Positions 1 through 11,955 of a stretch of 64,000 nucleotides of DNA are shown here, in pieces. The notes under the pieces are model-generated. The model did no database searches. It was not told where the DNA came from and saw only the letters and a program-made list of their open reading frames with translations. The position numbers and the translations under genes were made by a program. Position 1 is the first letter of the stretch. The number at the start of each line of letters is the position of its first letter. The stretch comes from Desmodus rotundus (lineage: Eukaryota > Chordata > Mammalia > Chiroptera > Phyllostomidae): NCBI RefSeq assembly GCF_022682495.2, contig NC_071389.1, positions 61,464,239-61,528,238 on the forward strand. The letters are read 5' to 3'.

Positions 1-351
1 AAACTTTATATCCTTTCTTTTCTGAAGGTTCTTTCTTGTTCCCCCTTCCCAATGTGTAGATTTGCCTTAGTTCCCTAGACAATGAAGGGTATTAAACCCA
101 TACACATGCAACCAGACATCTTATTCCTATAACAAAAATACAATGGTGAAAAAAATAGTGCAAGAGGAAAAGAAGGAAACTTACTAAAAAAGGAGAGAGA
201 GACAGGACAATATCATAGAATTAAAGCAGTCCTGCATTTGACCCATACTTATCCGACACCCATGAGTGCTGAGCCCCAGGCCAGGCTGGGCGTTTTGGTA
301 CAGAGGCCCTGAGTTGCAATCACCACTTCACAAGCGAGAATCAAGTCAGGA

Positions 352-570
352 GCCCTGGCTGGTGTGGCTCAGTGGATTGAGCATAGGCCTACGGACCAAA
401 GGGCCACCAGTTTGATTCTCAGTCAGGGCACATCCCTGGGTTGCAGTCCAGGTCTCCAGTTGGGGCTGCATGAGAGGCAACCACACATTGATGTTTCTCT
501 CCCTCTCTATCTCCTTTCCTTCCCCTCTCTGTAAAAATAAATAAATAATATCTTTAAAAAAATCAAAAAA
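352..570 (+). repeat. Ves SINE
   Basis: tRNA-derived head (GTGTGGCTCAGTGGATTGAG, then TTTGATTCTCAGTCAGGGCA), the CAACCACACATTGATG body and the CT-rich, AAATAAATAA tail. It is flanked by near-perfect direct repeats GAATCAAGTC (338-347) and GAATTAAGTC (571-580), so the insertion is complete. Confidence 0.95.
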
Positions 571-1783
571 GAATTAAGTCCAGAGGAGTAATACTGCAAC
601 TTTCACCACAAATGATGAAAATCACCAATAGGTTTAGAAAAGGACAGAGAGATGCTAGCTTGTAACACAACTCAGGAGTAATGGGGAGTGAAAGTGATTA
701 CATCATAAAACCATTTAAGGAATAGAAATCAATGAAGATTTAAATCACGGGGACCCATCCATTGCTGGGCAGTCATGCAATTGAAATTACATGGAATAAA
801 TAAAAGCAATCATGAACTTTATTAATTGTTTCACTAAACTATAGAAAATGAATGACCTGGATTTGTATAAGCTTAATACAAATATCAAAGGAAGAAAGCA
901 CAATATCTGTAAGCATAAAAACAAGATCTGGAAGAGAAAGAAAAGTCACTCACATAGTGGGCTACATAAAAGCTAGAGACGCTTGAATGGAAAAGTAAAT
1001 AGGACTTCGCATAGAAGCCTGAGCCTGATACTGTGGTGACAAGTCAGGGAGAAAGCACATCAAAGCTACCATCGGTCGCTAAGAAAACCTACTCTTTCTC
1101 CAAAGAATCAGAACTGTGTGATGTCAGCTACTTTTAAGGCTATCGCATGACCAAGACCAATTCTAGCTTTATCAAATCAATGACTGAAAGATCTCCAGAA
1201 GAATAAGGTTTTGAAAAAAGCAAAACCAGTTGCCAGCAACTCTTAGCCTCACTGGGGTCATGAGCCCCTGTGAGAAGTTGTGAAGGCTCTTGATCTTTGC
1301 CCTAGAAAAATGCACACACCAGTTTCAACGATGGTACCTTGTTCCCATGGGCACGGTATGCTCAACAAATAAGCTGACCAGCCCAGAGTGCTGTCGCTTT
1401 TAAGTTTGCATGACCCTTAACCTCAAAAAGAGATGTGAAAGTTTGTTTCCTACTGTCTGTAGCCTTCAAAGTGGGGTACATGCCCATAGGCGGTATGCAA
1501 GACCATTCACTGATACATGAGAAGAGTTAGAGCTGCTAATTGTATTAACCTAGCAAAGAGAAGTTAAGACTTACACATTTTAATTTATGAATTATTATAT
1601 ATCACACCTAAGATGCTCTCACTTGGTCAGAATGTCAGATGCCTTTCTCACTTAGGTAAACGAGGCCTCCTGGGGAAAGAGGGCACATTCCTAAAGTAGG
1701 GGCTGATGGTGGTTCCCTCACTGGTTTTCGGCACACCCCTACCGCTTAGGGTTTATGTGAGCCCATTTAAGCATTTTTTAGAG

Positions 1784-1971
1784 CGGGGTTCTCCACCTCC
1801 CTGCAACCGGGGCCACGGACCAGTACCCAGCAGGAGGTGAGTGGTGGGCATATTACCGCCTGAGCTCCCTGCCCCAGGCGGTCCCACCTCCCCACCCCTT
1901 CCACTCCCATCCATGGAAAAACTGTCTTCTATGAAACTGGTCCCTGGTGCCAAAAAGATTGGGGACTCCTG
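1784..1971. mobile_element. Short non-autonomous hAT-like DNA transposon
   Basis: The right end read on the minus strand starts CAGGAGTCCCCAATCTTTTT and continues with TGGCACCAGGGACC-type sequence; the left end reads CGGGGTTCTCCACC followed by GGCCACGGACCAGTACC. These are the two ends of a widely dispersed mammalian hAT-type element. TAGAG occurs immediately outside both ends. Internal sequence is short and non-coding. Confidence 0.6.
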
Positions 1972-2516
1972 TAGAGTACATTATCCATTTCAGTTAACCC
2001 TCACAAAAATGGGCAGGGTGCATAAAGATTATTGCAAAAAAATTAGACCCATCCTAAAATTAATGTAAGCCTAAATTAACATCAAGAAAATTGGGAAAGC
2101 TAACACTCTCTTAATACAAACTTCCTTGGCCATGAGTTTAAAAAAAAAAGATGAAAAGTGAATCTGATCTGAAAATAAGTTGGGGGAAAAAAAGACAGAG
2201 TTATATATATAAAAAAAACCTAATTAAACTATAGGCTAAATCTACTACTGTTAAGTGATGAACCTGACCCTAAGGGTACATACTGTGCCTTAACATATTA
2301 GCTAATGATACTATAAAGTCATAATGATATCAGAAAGTCATTGCATTTAGCAATTCATTTTAACATTTTCAACTGTCTCATTCCTCAAAATGTTCATTTT
2401 GGTTGTTTTATAGTATGTTTGGTTCTGTATACAATATATAAATAAATACACACTCAGAGATGGTAGCTATTCTTTGAACTGATGAGGATAAATTATCAAA
2501 AATATTTGGGACTACT

Positions 2517-3052
2517 GTGAAAAAATATTAACAGGTGAAAAATTCGGCCTTTGACGCTACCTTTAAGATCATGTCACATTCACAAGTAGATTCTTTTGTG
2601 CAGTTGAAAAATGGCGTGTGGATGGGTGGCGTGGAACTGAAATCTAGAAGTATGTTTCTAATCTGCGGTAACCCTCACCCTCAATTCTCAAGTACCACTC
2701 AATTTTCTTTGCACTTTTACAGGATTCTGGGGGGAAAAAATGGAGGGAGGGAGCTGCTGGCATTCAACCGATTCCTCCCCTCACAGGAGGTCTCAACTCT
2801 TTCAGATGAGACCTCCCAGGAGTCTCTGTGCGATCACTGGCTCTCAGATGGCATTTTAGAAATGAGCGTCAAGTTTGAAATTAGATCTGCTACGTTGGGG
2901 TTTTGCTGCTTGAACTCTGCACTGGGTCCTCAAATAAATCGATGTGAATGTAGTTTTTTCCCCGTGTGAAGCAGCAGCCATACCCCAACAAACAGAAGGA
3001 AAATCTAGAACTATTTCAAGTTTTATCTTTTTGTATATGAAAATATAATAAC
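2517..3052 (+). repeat. 536-bp insert bounded by 16-bp direct repeats, with a 145-codon open stretch
   Basis: AATATTTGGGACTACT occurs at 2501-2516 and again at 3053-3068, with no other homology around it. The repeat follows AAAAA and the insert ends in decayed A-rich sequence (GAAAATATAATAAC), as in LINE-mediated retroposition. From 2535 to 2969 one frame is open; the first ATG is at 2571 (133 residues). No protein family was recognised and the frame may be chance. An AATAAA sits at 2934. Confidence 0.5.
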
Positions 3053-4357
3053 AATATTTGGGACTACTTCTCTAGTGTTTCAAAACTCCCACCACACGTT
3101 AGATGTGGCTGTCCTTTTGTTATCCCAGCTGATATTATAAATTCCTGAGTTTGGGAGAAACTGGTGTTTGTTCTCCTGGCTCCGACAAATAAATAAAAAA
3201 TAGCCTTGGTAGGAATTCCTTTTCCTATCAGACTGGTTTAGGTATCATGTTTGGATGCAGTGACACTAGAATAGGATGTTCTTTCTAATTCACAGCTAGC
3301 TCTTCCGAGTCACATGGGATGGAGCAGGGAGGCAGGAGGAACCACGCCACAAACCTGTCCTTCCCGCGCACCCTCTTCACAGTGCACGGCACCACAGCGT
3401 CCAGGACACCAAAGCTGGAGCTGACATCTGCGCAGACCTGCACCACCTGGTCCCACCTGCCTTCCCACTGGCACCCCCACCCCCGAACTTAACTGGGTAC
3501 TAATTTAAAGTAAACCATAACAAACCTTACCCTGATTTCTGCTCCTTAAAGGCAACCACTTTTCCCTGTTTTCCTCCATTATTTACTTTAATATTTCATA
3601 ATAATAGTATTCCACTGTTTTTCCTCTTTTGGATACTATCAGTTTACATCCTCCTGTGAAAAATACGGATTCATCTCTCATGTCTGCCCCCTCACCGGCA
3701 AACACACCCATTTCACTCCCTACTCATCTTCCCAATCAAGTTTTAATAAAAATTTTGGATAAATTAACATTTATAATTTATGAAGCAAATATGCAAATAC
3801 TCTTCACAGTTGAGCTATTCGTACACTGTGGTTTTATATTCTTTCTTGTAAAAAAATTTTTTGGAGTTAATTGCCTTTTCCCACATTTGCTTAGTTTTTA
3901 CATACACTCAGGACCTATCCCTAAACTCTGGCTGAGGCTGCCGGCTCTCTGCAATTCACACAAACGAGCTGGGGAGATCCTGTCGACTCCTTTCTTCCCA
4001 CAGGGACTTCATTCCTGGAAGCCTCATGCTCCTGCTCCAGCCTGCACTGGTTGCTTTCTAAACCCTTTCCGGGGCCATCAGTTTGGGAATGCCCTTTACC
4101 TCCTTCCTAAGTCAAGTTCCACGTTTCCTGGACCCCATCTTCATTTTTCTTTGCTCCCTCATTATTGAGGAGAGTATCCTTCAATCCCTTCCTATGACAC
4201 AAGCCTGGAAGGCCAATTTTGAGACTTCCTGTGACAGACCCTGCTAGCTGCCTGCCCCGTCTTCATTCCTCCCCTCTTCCTGATTTTGTTGAGGGCAAGG
4301 AATATGTTAATACTGAAGGACAGAATAATTCAGTGTCAGAACTAGACAAGAACTTAG

Positions 4358-4520
4358 TCCACTGTTTTCAAACTTGGCTGCACGCTGAGTCACCTGGAGT
4401 GCTTCAAAATACTGAGGCCCAGCACTCACCCTCAGAGGTCCCAGCCTAGTTGATGTGGGTACAACCTGGACATCTGGACTTTGAAAAAGCACCCCAGGTG
4501 ATTCTGATATGCACCCAGGC
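4358..4520 (+). repeat. MER5-like hAT relic
   Basis: Contains CTTGGCTGCACGCTGAGTCA, CCTGGAG and the terminal CCAGGTGATTCTGATATGCA block typical of MER5A, about 20 percent diverged by eye. Confidence 0.75.
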
Positions 4521-5148
4521 GGAAATCCTACCCCCCTGGGGATTTTACCTGTTTTTGTCTCCTCATTTTACAAGTGACACAACTAAGGTACCCTGAGGTT
4601 GCAACTTGTCCCAATGACGAGAATCCAATTTCCCTGACCCCCTTGTTCAGCGTTCCTTCATGATCCCTGAATTAATATTTTTGAAGTAGTAATGGCCTGT
4701 GAGTTGATCAGGAATGAAGAAAAATAGTATGTTCAAATAAACTCATATTTCAAATCTAATTTCTCTTCTTTAAAATGTGTGATCCTACGGTAAACAGCAG
4801 CATCCTAGTCCATAAATTCAGGAGGCTTCTCAATGCTCAGGTTATTGAAATGGAAAGAAAGAAGAAAGAGAGCTACATGATGGAATGAACTCAACATTTA
4901 CCCTCCTCAGCTTATCTTTGTGCCTCAGATTCTCTAGAGCAAACACCGGGCTTCCATTCTTTCTACTCCACTGAAACTGCTGCATGTTCCAGCCGCCACT
5001 TCGCAGGCCTGGACTTAGTGGCTCGACAGCGTTGATACCACTGACCACTATGACCCTGGCACAACCTCTTCTCTCTGCTTCTAGAATACTCCACTCCCCT
5101 AGTTTTCTGCCTGCCTCACTGGGCATCTCTCAGAGGTAATCCCTTGTC

Positions 5149-5322
5149 CAGGCGGTGGTTTTCCACCTTGGCTGCACAGCAGAACCACCTGGAATTTTCA
5201 AAGGTTTCAGTGCCTGGCTTCCTGGCCCTAGACATTGTGATTTGTTGGTGCCCAGGTATGAGGTGGGCATTGAAATTCTGCTAAGCTTTCCCAGTGATTC
5301 TAATGTGCAGCAAAGTACAGGA
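5149..5322 (+). repeat. MER5-like hAT relic
   Basis: Contains CTTGGCTGCACAGCAGAACC, ACCTGGAATTTT and CCAGTGATTCTAATGTGCAG in the order of a MER5A/B element. Confidence 0.75.
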
Positions 5323-5439
5323 CTTCTTGCTCCAGAGGCAAGCACTGATTTCTCCATTTCCTCAACCCTCACATCCAATTGATCAAGTTTTCCTTCAAAA
5401 TACATCAGGAGGTGGTCTCCATCTCCCTAGGTCCACTGC

Positions 5440-5970
5440 AGCCTCCCAATTCTCCACATAGTGGCCAGAAAAGTAACTTTTAAAGCTGAAGTCAGTTAAT
5501 ACTTTCCTGTTTAAAACCACTTAGTGGCTTCCCCCTGCTCTCAGACTAAAATCCAACCGTTCCACCTTGGTCTAAAAGTCTCCTGCCCACTCCTTCCCAC
5601 ACCCTCTCTCCCCACTCCTCACTACCCACAGCCTCCTCCCTGGCCCTGGTACACTCCCTTCTCTGGGCATTTGCACTTACTGCTTCATCTGTCGACTGCT
5701 ATTCCCCCAACCCTTTGTATGTCTGGCTTCTCTCATCCTTTACCTCTCAATCCAAGCGTCATCACTTTAGAGAGGGCCCACTGACCATCTTTTAAAAGTG
5801 ACCCACCCCATTGTTCTCTTATCACTTAATTGCCTTCATAATTGAGATCACAATCTTAATGCTCTCCCCTAGAACAGAACTTCATGGAAGACTCGTCTTG
5901 CTTAACACTATATCCCACAGCCTCCATCACAGTACCCGACACATAATAGGCGTCAATGAATCTTGGCTGG
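5440..5970 (+). repeat. Ancient mammalian dispersed repeat (LINE-type, family uncertain)
   Basis: Carries phrases found in many mammalian loci (AAACCACTTAGTGGCTTCCC, TCTGGGCATTTGCACTTACT, CACAGTACCCGACACATAAT). The same family appears at 44.2-45.8 kb. I read it as an old L2-class relic but cannot fix the consensus. Confidence 0.55.
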
Positions 5971-6049
5971 AAAAAAGAAATGAGTCAATAAGGAGACAAT
6001 AATGCTGAGTACATGAACTTTCTCTTGGCCAGTACCATTAAGATCAGAG

Positions 6050-6095
6050 AGTAATGATAATAGTAATAATAATAATAATAATAACAACAAATATA
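6050..6095 (+). repeat. (AAT)n microsatellite
   Basis: AATAATAGTAATAATAATAA continuing with imperfect AAT/AAC units. Confidence 0.9.
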
Positions 6096-6397
6096 ACAAA
6101 ATCACACAATAATAATAGAAAGTCTAAAATGTTTATATGAAAATTGAATTAAAAATGTGCTGAAATGTTTTGTTTAGTCAAGGTATATTAGAGGGTTTTA
6201 AGTAATTTAGTTGATTAGTTTGCTGATAGAAATCCTATTTTGTTTCAATTAATATTGCTAAAGTTCTTCCAAAGAATGAATTAGTCAATGAATTGTTGTC
6301 ATGAATATTTGGAATCCACTGGAGGGAAGAGTTAGAGACCTCCCTCAAACTAAATACAAACATTAAACATAAAACTTAGACACATTAAAAAAGTAAT

Positions 6398-6606
6398 GCC
6401 CTTGCTGGTGTAGCTCAGTGGAATGAGCAAGGGCTGCAAACCAAAGGGTCACTGGTTCGATTCCCAATCGGGGCACATGCCTGGGTTGCAGGCTGGGTCC
6501 CCAGTGGGGGCCTCGTGAGAGGCAACCACACATTGATGTTTCTCTCCCTCTATTTCTCCCTCCCTTCCCCTCTCTCTAAAAATAAATAAATAAAACCTTT
6601 TAAAAA
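6398..6606 (+). repeat. Ves SINE
   Basis: Full-length copy: GCCCTTGCTGGTGTAGCTCA head, GGTTCGATTCCCAATCGGGG box-B region, CAACCACACATTGATG body, and CT-rich plus AAATAAATAA tail. Confidence 0.95.
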
Positions 6607-8023
6607 ATAAAAATAAAAGCATTAGAGATTTTTAATATATAATTTAAGATGACTTTCTAAGCATAACAAAATTCAGAAGCCATGAAAATGACTGACAGAT
6701 CTTAACACAAAAATTTGACTTCAAAAAAAAAATTAAAGGACAAACTGGGAAAAAAGGTTTGCAATATATTTAAACAGGCAAAATTTACTATCTATTACTT
6801 GTAGAGAGCTCCAAATTATTAATAAGAATAAGACAGCCCAACATAATAACAGGCAAAAAATCTGAACAAGTTAATGAACACTTAACAATAATAATGGGGA
6901 AAAAAAACTATGGAAGGAAATGTAAATTTTTGAAGGGCACTTGGGCAGTTTCTAGAATAATTTCTGTGATGTAGAAATCAAACTTCTATGGATTTATACC
7001 ACAACTGTTAAAATAACCAGTGAAAAAAATGTTTTTTAACCAGTGATTTAAAAAATGTTCATTGTAACTTGGTATTAACTTAAAGATATCTATGACATAT
7101 TGTTAAATATTTTTTAAGTTATAATGGAAATATACGGAGATCTCATTGTTCAAAAAATGTTGATATTTATATTTGTATGTAGATATTTTAAGACTAAAAA
7201 TATGTAACAAGAAAAAAATCTTGCTACTCCCTGTGAAGTAGAACTATAGGTCATCTTAATTTTCTTCAAGCTTTCCATACTTTCTTGATTTTTGGCAATT
7301 AACATGTGAGTTTTTATGAGTAAAAATAAGCTATTTCCAAAAGCAAGAGCCTAATAATATGTGTCAGGTAATCAAGTACTTCCCTGCCCTTAGTCTGTTG
7401 TGGTGGGTGGGAGGCAGCGTGGAGGGAAGCACGGGCGGAGCCAAGTTCAGCGTTTCTACCACAGAGACCTTGTCGGCCCCAGGTGAAAGACAGTGCCGTC
7501 TGGCAGATGGAAGACTTTATTCAGAGCAACCGCTAGCAATTCCCATACCAGTTTTTCAAATTTATTCCAGATTCCGACAGTGGACTATTAACTCATGATT
7601 TGCTAATCTCATGAAAGAGAGAGAGACAGGGAGGGGGAAAGAAAGCAGAGAAATGTTCAGTTCCCTGAGGCTCTGGGGTAGTTGGGCCCCAATAAAAGGA
7701 AGTTAAGGGGGAAAAAAAGTCAAAGAAAGAAACCTTGGTTACCTTCTCACACAGCCCTCAGAATATAAATAACATGGGTCATTTTACTCCTGAGACGCAC
7801 CCAGAAGAAAGCCTGTAGGGGCTTTTTATTTCCCACCAGAGCCACGCACACGCATAAAAGATGAGCATGCTACAATTTCTAGGAATTTCCCTAGAGACAA
7901 CCATGCTGCTAAGTTCCTATAAAATCATCCCCCTTCACCACCTGCTACCTCAGGCCAGCAGGGAAGCCAAACCCGATCTGAACTCTTTTTTTTATCCTCA
8001 CCACAGGGCACGCTATGACATGC

Positions 8024-8216
8024 TTATTGATTTTTTAGAAAGAGGGGAAGGGAGGAAGAGAGAGAGGGAGAGAAACACGGATGGACTGGAGTCCTCTCAT
8101 ATGTGCCTCAACCAGGGAACGAACCTGCAACCTAGGCAGGTGCCCTAATCAGGAATCAAACCATCGCCCTGTCGTTTTACAGGGCACTCCAACCAACTGA
8201 GCCACACCAGCCACGG
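8024..8216 (-). repeat. Ves SINE, antisense
   Basis: Reverse complement of the SINE: GA-rich tail first, then GCAACCTAGGCAGGTGCCCT and GAGCCACACCAGCC at the head. More diverged than the others; the box-B region reads GGAATCAAACCATCG. Confidence 0.92.
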
Positions 8217-10410
8217 AAAGAGCTGCGCAATTTAAAGTGCTTGTTCTCAACAAGCCTCCCTGCCTTTGAAAATATCTTGAAACATCAGCTGTCTGGGTCA
8301 GAGATAAATTAAGTAAAACTCCACGTCTCAGCAATACAGGATGTCACATGCAGTTAAAGCTGAAGATGATGAGTGGGCATGTGTCATGTCCTCACAGTTG
8401 CCTTCCTCTAACGAGTGCCCAGTTTAACGAGGTCATGCTGATGACGTGCTCTAAGTGCAAAATTGAAAGAAGTTACAAAGTTATACTTAATATTCTTTCC
8501 TCAAAACAGTGACTGAGTGTAGCTTATTTTTTGGACAGCCCACTTCAGTGGCAGTTGGGAAATACCTTGAGTCACCCTATTTCTAGTAATTCCCTCTAGT
8601 TGTTGTAAGTGACACCATTTTCTTTAAAAACTCACCATTTAAATTGTGGATCTTTTGGAATTACACACACCAAGGACAATTTCCCAGAATCCTTAGCCTC
8701 ACTAGTCGCCAATTATTGCCCGACAGATGTTTTAGGCTGCTACCGCCAGATTTATTTAAGGGGAGGTGATAAAATACAACCTTCAGAGGAGAAGAAAGGA
8801 AACAGTCCCTCCAGTTAAGGGGAAAGAAACACTGGCAGCATGTCCCCAAAGCTGTCTTGTCACACTAGGGAGAAGGAGGCAGGGGCCCACACTCAAAACA
8901 GAGTAGAGAAGGCTCAGCTACAGGTAGGAGGAGGAAAGTGGGAAGAAAAAAAAACCCAGGTGACTGCCAGAGCAAACAAACAACTAAACAAACAAACGAA
9001 AAATAATAAAATGCTGTAAAACACTAGTAGGGAAAAGAATATTGCAGTTTGATAAGGAAAATGAAGTCTGGGAATACAACTACTTTTCTCTCTGAAGCCC
9101 ATAACAACTGGTTGGACAGCTCAGGTGATTTCATTCTTCAGACCCGACCTTGGATTCCAGACCTCTGCAAAAGGTAACAGTCCGCCTCAGGGAGGATTCC
9201 ACCTCTAATCTTCATAGCCAAAGGGGTGTTCTTTCACCACTGTTTTTACTTTGAAAATTGTAGCCAGAAGAAGCCACCTGTTATTCCACTAAGGTTTAAG
9301 AATTGTCTTATTCTGGGTTTCACTTTACTGTTAGAGACCTAGCCAAAGAGACTAGTTTGTAAATATTCTCATCCCTTGGTTCTGTATTCTCTGCCACTTG
9401 GTTCAAAACTTCGCTTCCTACTCTTCCTCTTGCTTAAGATATTTTATGTGTATTATTATGTTAAAAATAACACTTTTGATATGTTCCTGCTTGGGAGAAA
9501 AGAATGGGGTCTCTTTAAACACTTCATTGGGATTTATCAATTTTTAAGTACAGGAGATTAAATAAAATGGGCACGACTATGATGGCTTCTGCATGGTAAT
9601 GGTCAGGGGAAGTGTGGGAAATGAGCCTGGTTTTAAAGGGTCCAGACCACAGAACCTAGTTTACAGAAGCTTCCTCTAAAAAGAGAAGGGAACTTTTATG
9701 GTAACGAGAGTTTGACTCATCTTAAAGTATGAATAGGAAGAAGAGCTAAAATCTCGAGACCGCTGACTCATTAGGAGGAAGGTACCAGATTCCCCTGAAC
9801 GTGTGCTGTGTGGTTGGCTGCTACCCGTTAGCACATCACAAAGGTGGTCAGCAGTATTTGAAAGAGTGAAATCCATATTCCACCTCCGGGGAGAAGGAGG
9901 TAGTTGGTCCCTTCCACATAAAATATCAGAATCTGCGCCCTGACATCCATAGACAGCCTCTGCTACCTCACTCTTACTAGCTCCTTCTTCCATTTTCAGT
10001 TTCAAAGACACTCAACCTTCTGTTTCCCACTGGTGTTGATCAACCAGGCATATGCACATTTCAAATTTGGATCCCTTCAAAAGCTATTTATGTGCACACC
10101 CAAGAGTGTATCCTCCCCTGCTGAAAGAACGGGAACTTCTGAAGATACTCACTGGATACAATAAAACTGTTTAAGCCCTGACGGAAATGTGCTAAGAAAA
10201 ATACTGAATTTAAGAAAAACAAAATAGAAAGGTTATATACCACACACACTAGGAGCACAAACCTGTTTATCAGTGTCAGCAGAAGACAGTAAATAAACCC
10301 AGAGCTGGTTCGCTCCTTAGGTTTTTTAGGACAGCACTTTTAGGGCTAAGGGAGACGGAAGGAATGTTTGACTTCGCCCCTCCCATCTGCCCCATTACGA
10401 TAGTCACCTG

Positions 10411-10560
10411 GCCCTGGCGGGTGTGGCTCAGTGGATTGAGTGCTGGCCTTTGGGTCGTCGTTTAGATTCCCAGTCAGGGCACCCGCCTGGGTGCGGGCCA
10501 GGGCTCTGGTGGGGGGTGCGTGAGAGGCAACCACACATTGATGTTTAAAAAACAAAAAAA
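10411..10560 (+). repeat. Ves SINE with the CT-rich tail missing
   Basis: Head GCCCTGGCGGGTGTGGCTCA to ACACATTGATGTTT, then directly an A-rich run. The CT-rich block normally following GATGTTT is absent, an internal deletion or priming inside the element. Confidence 0.92.
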
Positions 10561-11255
10561 GATAGACACCTAGCATTAAAAGAGATAACTTGTAAGTTAC
10601 ATGATACCTGACCATTTTGTTGTAACATTCACAGGTACCCAGTTGTCAAAGAAGTTGCACCAACAGTATGTCTTTTATTTCAAAATTGGTCTTTCAAAAG
10701 TCTAAAAAGTATATGGCACTCTTGCTTGGAATTAAATTCTCACCTGGACAGTCACCAAAGATCAAGCGAATTCTCTTCCTGAATTCTTACCTTCCTTGCT
10801 AGCGTTATTAAGTCCATTTATAACATTGAGAACATTGCCATGCAGGAAAGGCAGGAACGTCTCTCTACTATTTTAAGAAATTTTAACGACCCACCACTAT
10901 ATTTGCTTTGCGAGAAGGAAGGGGAGCCAAGGCCCGTGTGTGCTCAGCTGCGCGGCTGGCTGGCCGGTGGCAGCCCTGACCCCTGCCGTGGGGCCCCCTG
11001 GCAGCGCCACCGGGCTGAACTGTGCGCCTTTTCATGCAGGCAGAGGAATTGAGGTTAACCGCACTACAACCCCCCACCTGAGGAGAAGGCCTGTTTGTTC
11101 CGGAAGGCACAGCCCAGCCTTCTTTAACTCACTGCTAGCAGTTAACAGGAGGTTCTCAAGGCAGCGAGAAAGCTCTAGTCCGGAACCGTAAAGCCATCCA
11201 CTTGCGGATCTCTCCGGAGTCCGGTATCTCGAAAGACGCCGCTCAGGCGCTGCAC

Positions 11256-11335
11256 CTGAAGGTTAACCTGAAGACATCTGACCCTCTCCTGAGCCACCTG
11301 GCCTGGGGAAAAGGACAGGCTGCCGGGTCAGGCCT
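11256..11335 (-). other. MCOLN2: Second MCOLN2 first-exon candidate (human-type N-terminus), start codon absent
   Basis: Minus-strand reading gives CPFPQARWLRRGSDVFRLTF plus AG before a GTGCAG donor. This aligns with the human TRPML2 N-terminus as I remember it (FPQARIPERGSGVFRLTVR). Where human has ATG followed by Arg-Gln-Pro, this sequence reads CTGACCCGGCAGCCT, and a one-base length difference follows, so the homologous start is lost and out of frame. No ATG lies in frame until 11920. Transcripts starting here could only give the short isoform from an internal Met in exon 2. The phase at the donor (AG) equals that of the 11879 exon. Confidence 0.65.
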
Positions 11336-11878
11336 CGCCTGCCACGCTTTCCACAGCTCTCGCGATTCGGAGCAGGAAAAACTTTTAGGGCACGGGCTTG
11401 CCTGCCTCGCTGGGACCGCCTCCCTGCAGCTGGGACCTTCCAGGCGCGCCCCCTTCTCTCCGCCGCCCGCTCTCACCCTTCGCGCCAGCGGCGCGGCGCG
11501 AAGACCCAGGCCGAAGGCAGACGCGGCTGGCGGGCGCGTGCGGCGGGCTCCGCTCGGAGACGTCGGCGGCCGGGCTGCGAGGCCGGTCTGCGCCCGCAGC
11601 CCGGCGTTCCCGCCCCGCCCCTGAGTCGCCACCTCCGCCCCTCGCGCCCCTCCCGGGGGAGACGATTTCCCGGGAGACTTTTTCCACGTGTCGCGAGCCG
11701 GTCTCTCGGGGCCCGCGGAGGCGGGAAGCCGCGAAGCGGATCGAGGCTGGGGCAGAGGGGTTAGAGGTGCGGGCGCGAGGAGCCCCGAGCGCGAGAGCGC
11801 CCCCGGGGAGCGACCGTGCAGCGGAGGAGGGCCTGCGGCGCGCCCAGTAGACGGCGCCGAGCGCCGCCCGGTACTGAC

Positions 11879-11955
11879 CTGCGGCGGGGCTCCCAGGACG
11901 GGTCTGAGGCTGAGTCCCACACCGGCAGGTCCAGCGCCTCTGCTCCGCCAGACAT
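11879..11955 (-). CDS. MCOLN2: Mucolipin-2 (TRPML2), first coding exon, long-isoform type
   Basis: Only the start of the gene is in the window. The ATG at 11955-11953 has A at -3. It opens MSGGAEALDLPVWDSASDPS followed by WEPRR and ends two bases into an Arg codon (AG) before a GTCAGT donor. From memory, the mouse long TRPML2 form begins with a related segment (MPGDEETLDLPAWN...) and also breaks inside an Arg codon before the shared MASLDSE region. The next exons, carrying the polybasic N-terminus and TM1, are not found down to base 1, so intron 1 exceeds 11.8 kb. TRPML2 is an endolysosomal cation channel enriched in immune cells, interferon/TLR-inducible in mouse. The start lies in a CpG island. 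Alternative: an upstream in-frame ATG at 12189 would extend the protein, which is less likely. Confidence 0.8.

Larger units (their letters stand above)
1..11255 (-). other. MCOLN2: MCOLN2 intron 1 (partial)
   Basis: Non-coding DNA between the MCOLN2 first exon and its off-window second exon. It holds four Ves SINEs, a short hAT-type element, two MER5-like relics, an ancient dispersed repeat (5.44-5.97 kb), a 0.54-kb insert with 16-bp flanking repeats, and an (AAT)n stretch. No further exon with a mucolipin match was seen. The remainder (for example 600-1700, 3070-4350, 6600-8000 and 8220-10400) has no recognisable feature. Confidence 0.75.

Noticed and set aside
352..460. Possible tRNA gene (box A/box B-like sequence)
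   Set aside because: It is the tRNA-derived head of a Ves SINE repeated ten times in the window, without a foldable complete tRNA.
1262..1288. Plus-strand MSPCEKL resembling the conserved MSPCEKY of MCOLN2 exon 2
   Set aside because: It is on the wrong strand for MCOLN2, stops after one further codon and has no homologous sequence around it; a chance match.
3629..4168. 179-codon open frame in MCOLN2 intron 1
   Set aside because: No recognisable domain, AT-rich Leu/Phe/Ser-rich content and no splice or promoter context; most likely chance.
7861..8148. 95-codon open frame overlapping the 8.1-kb SINE
   Set aside because: Its second half is SINE sequence and the first half shows no known protein.
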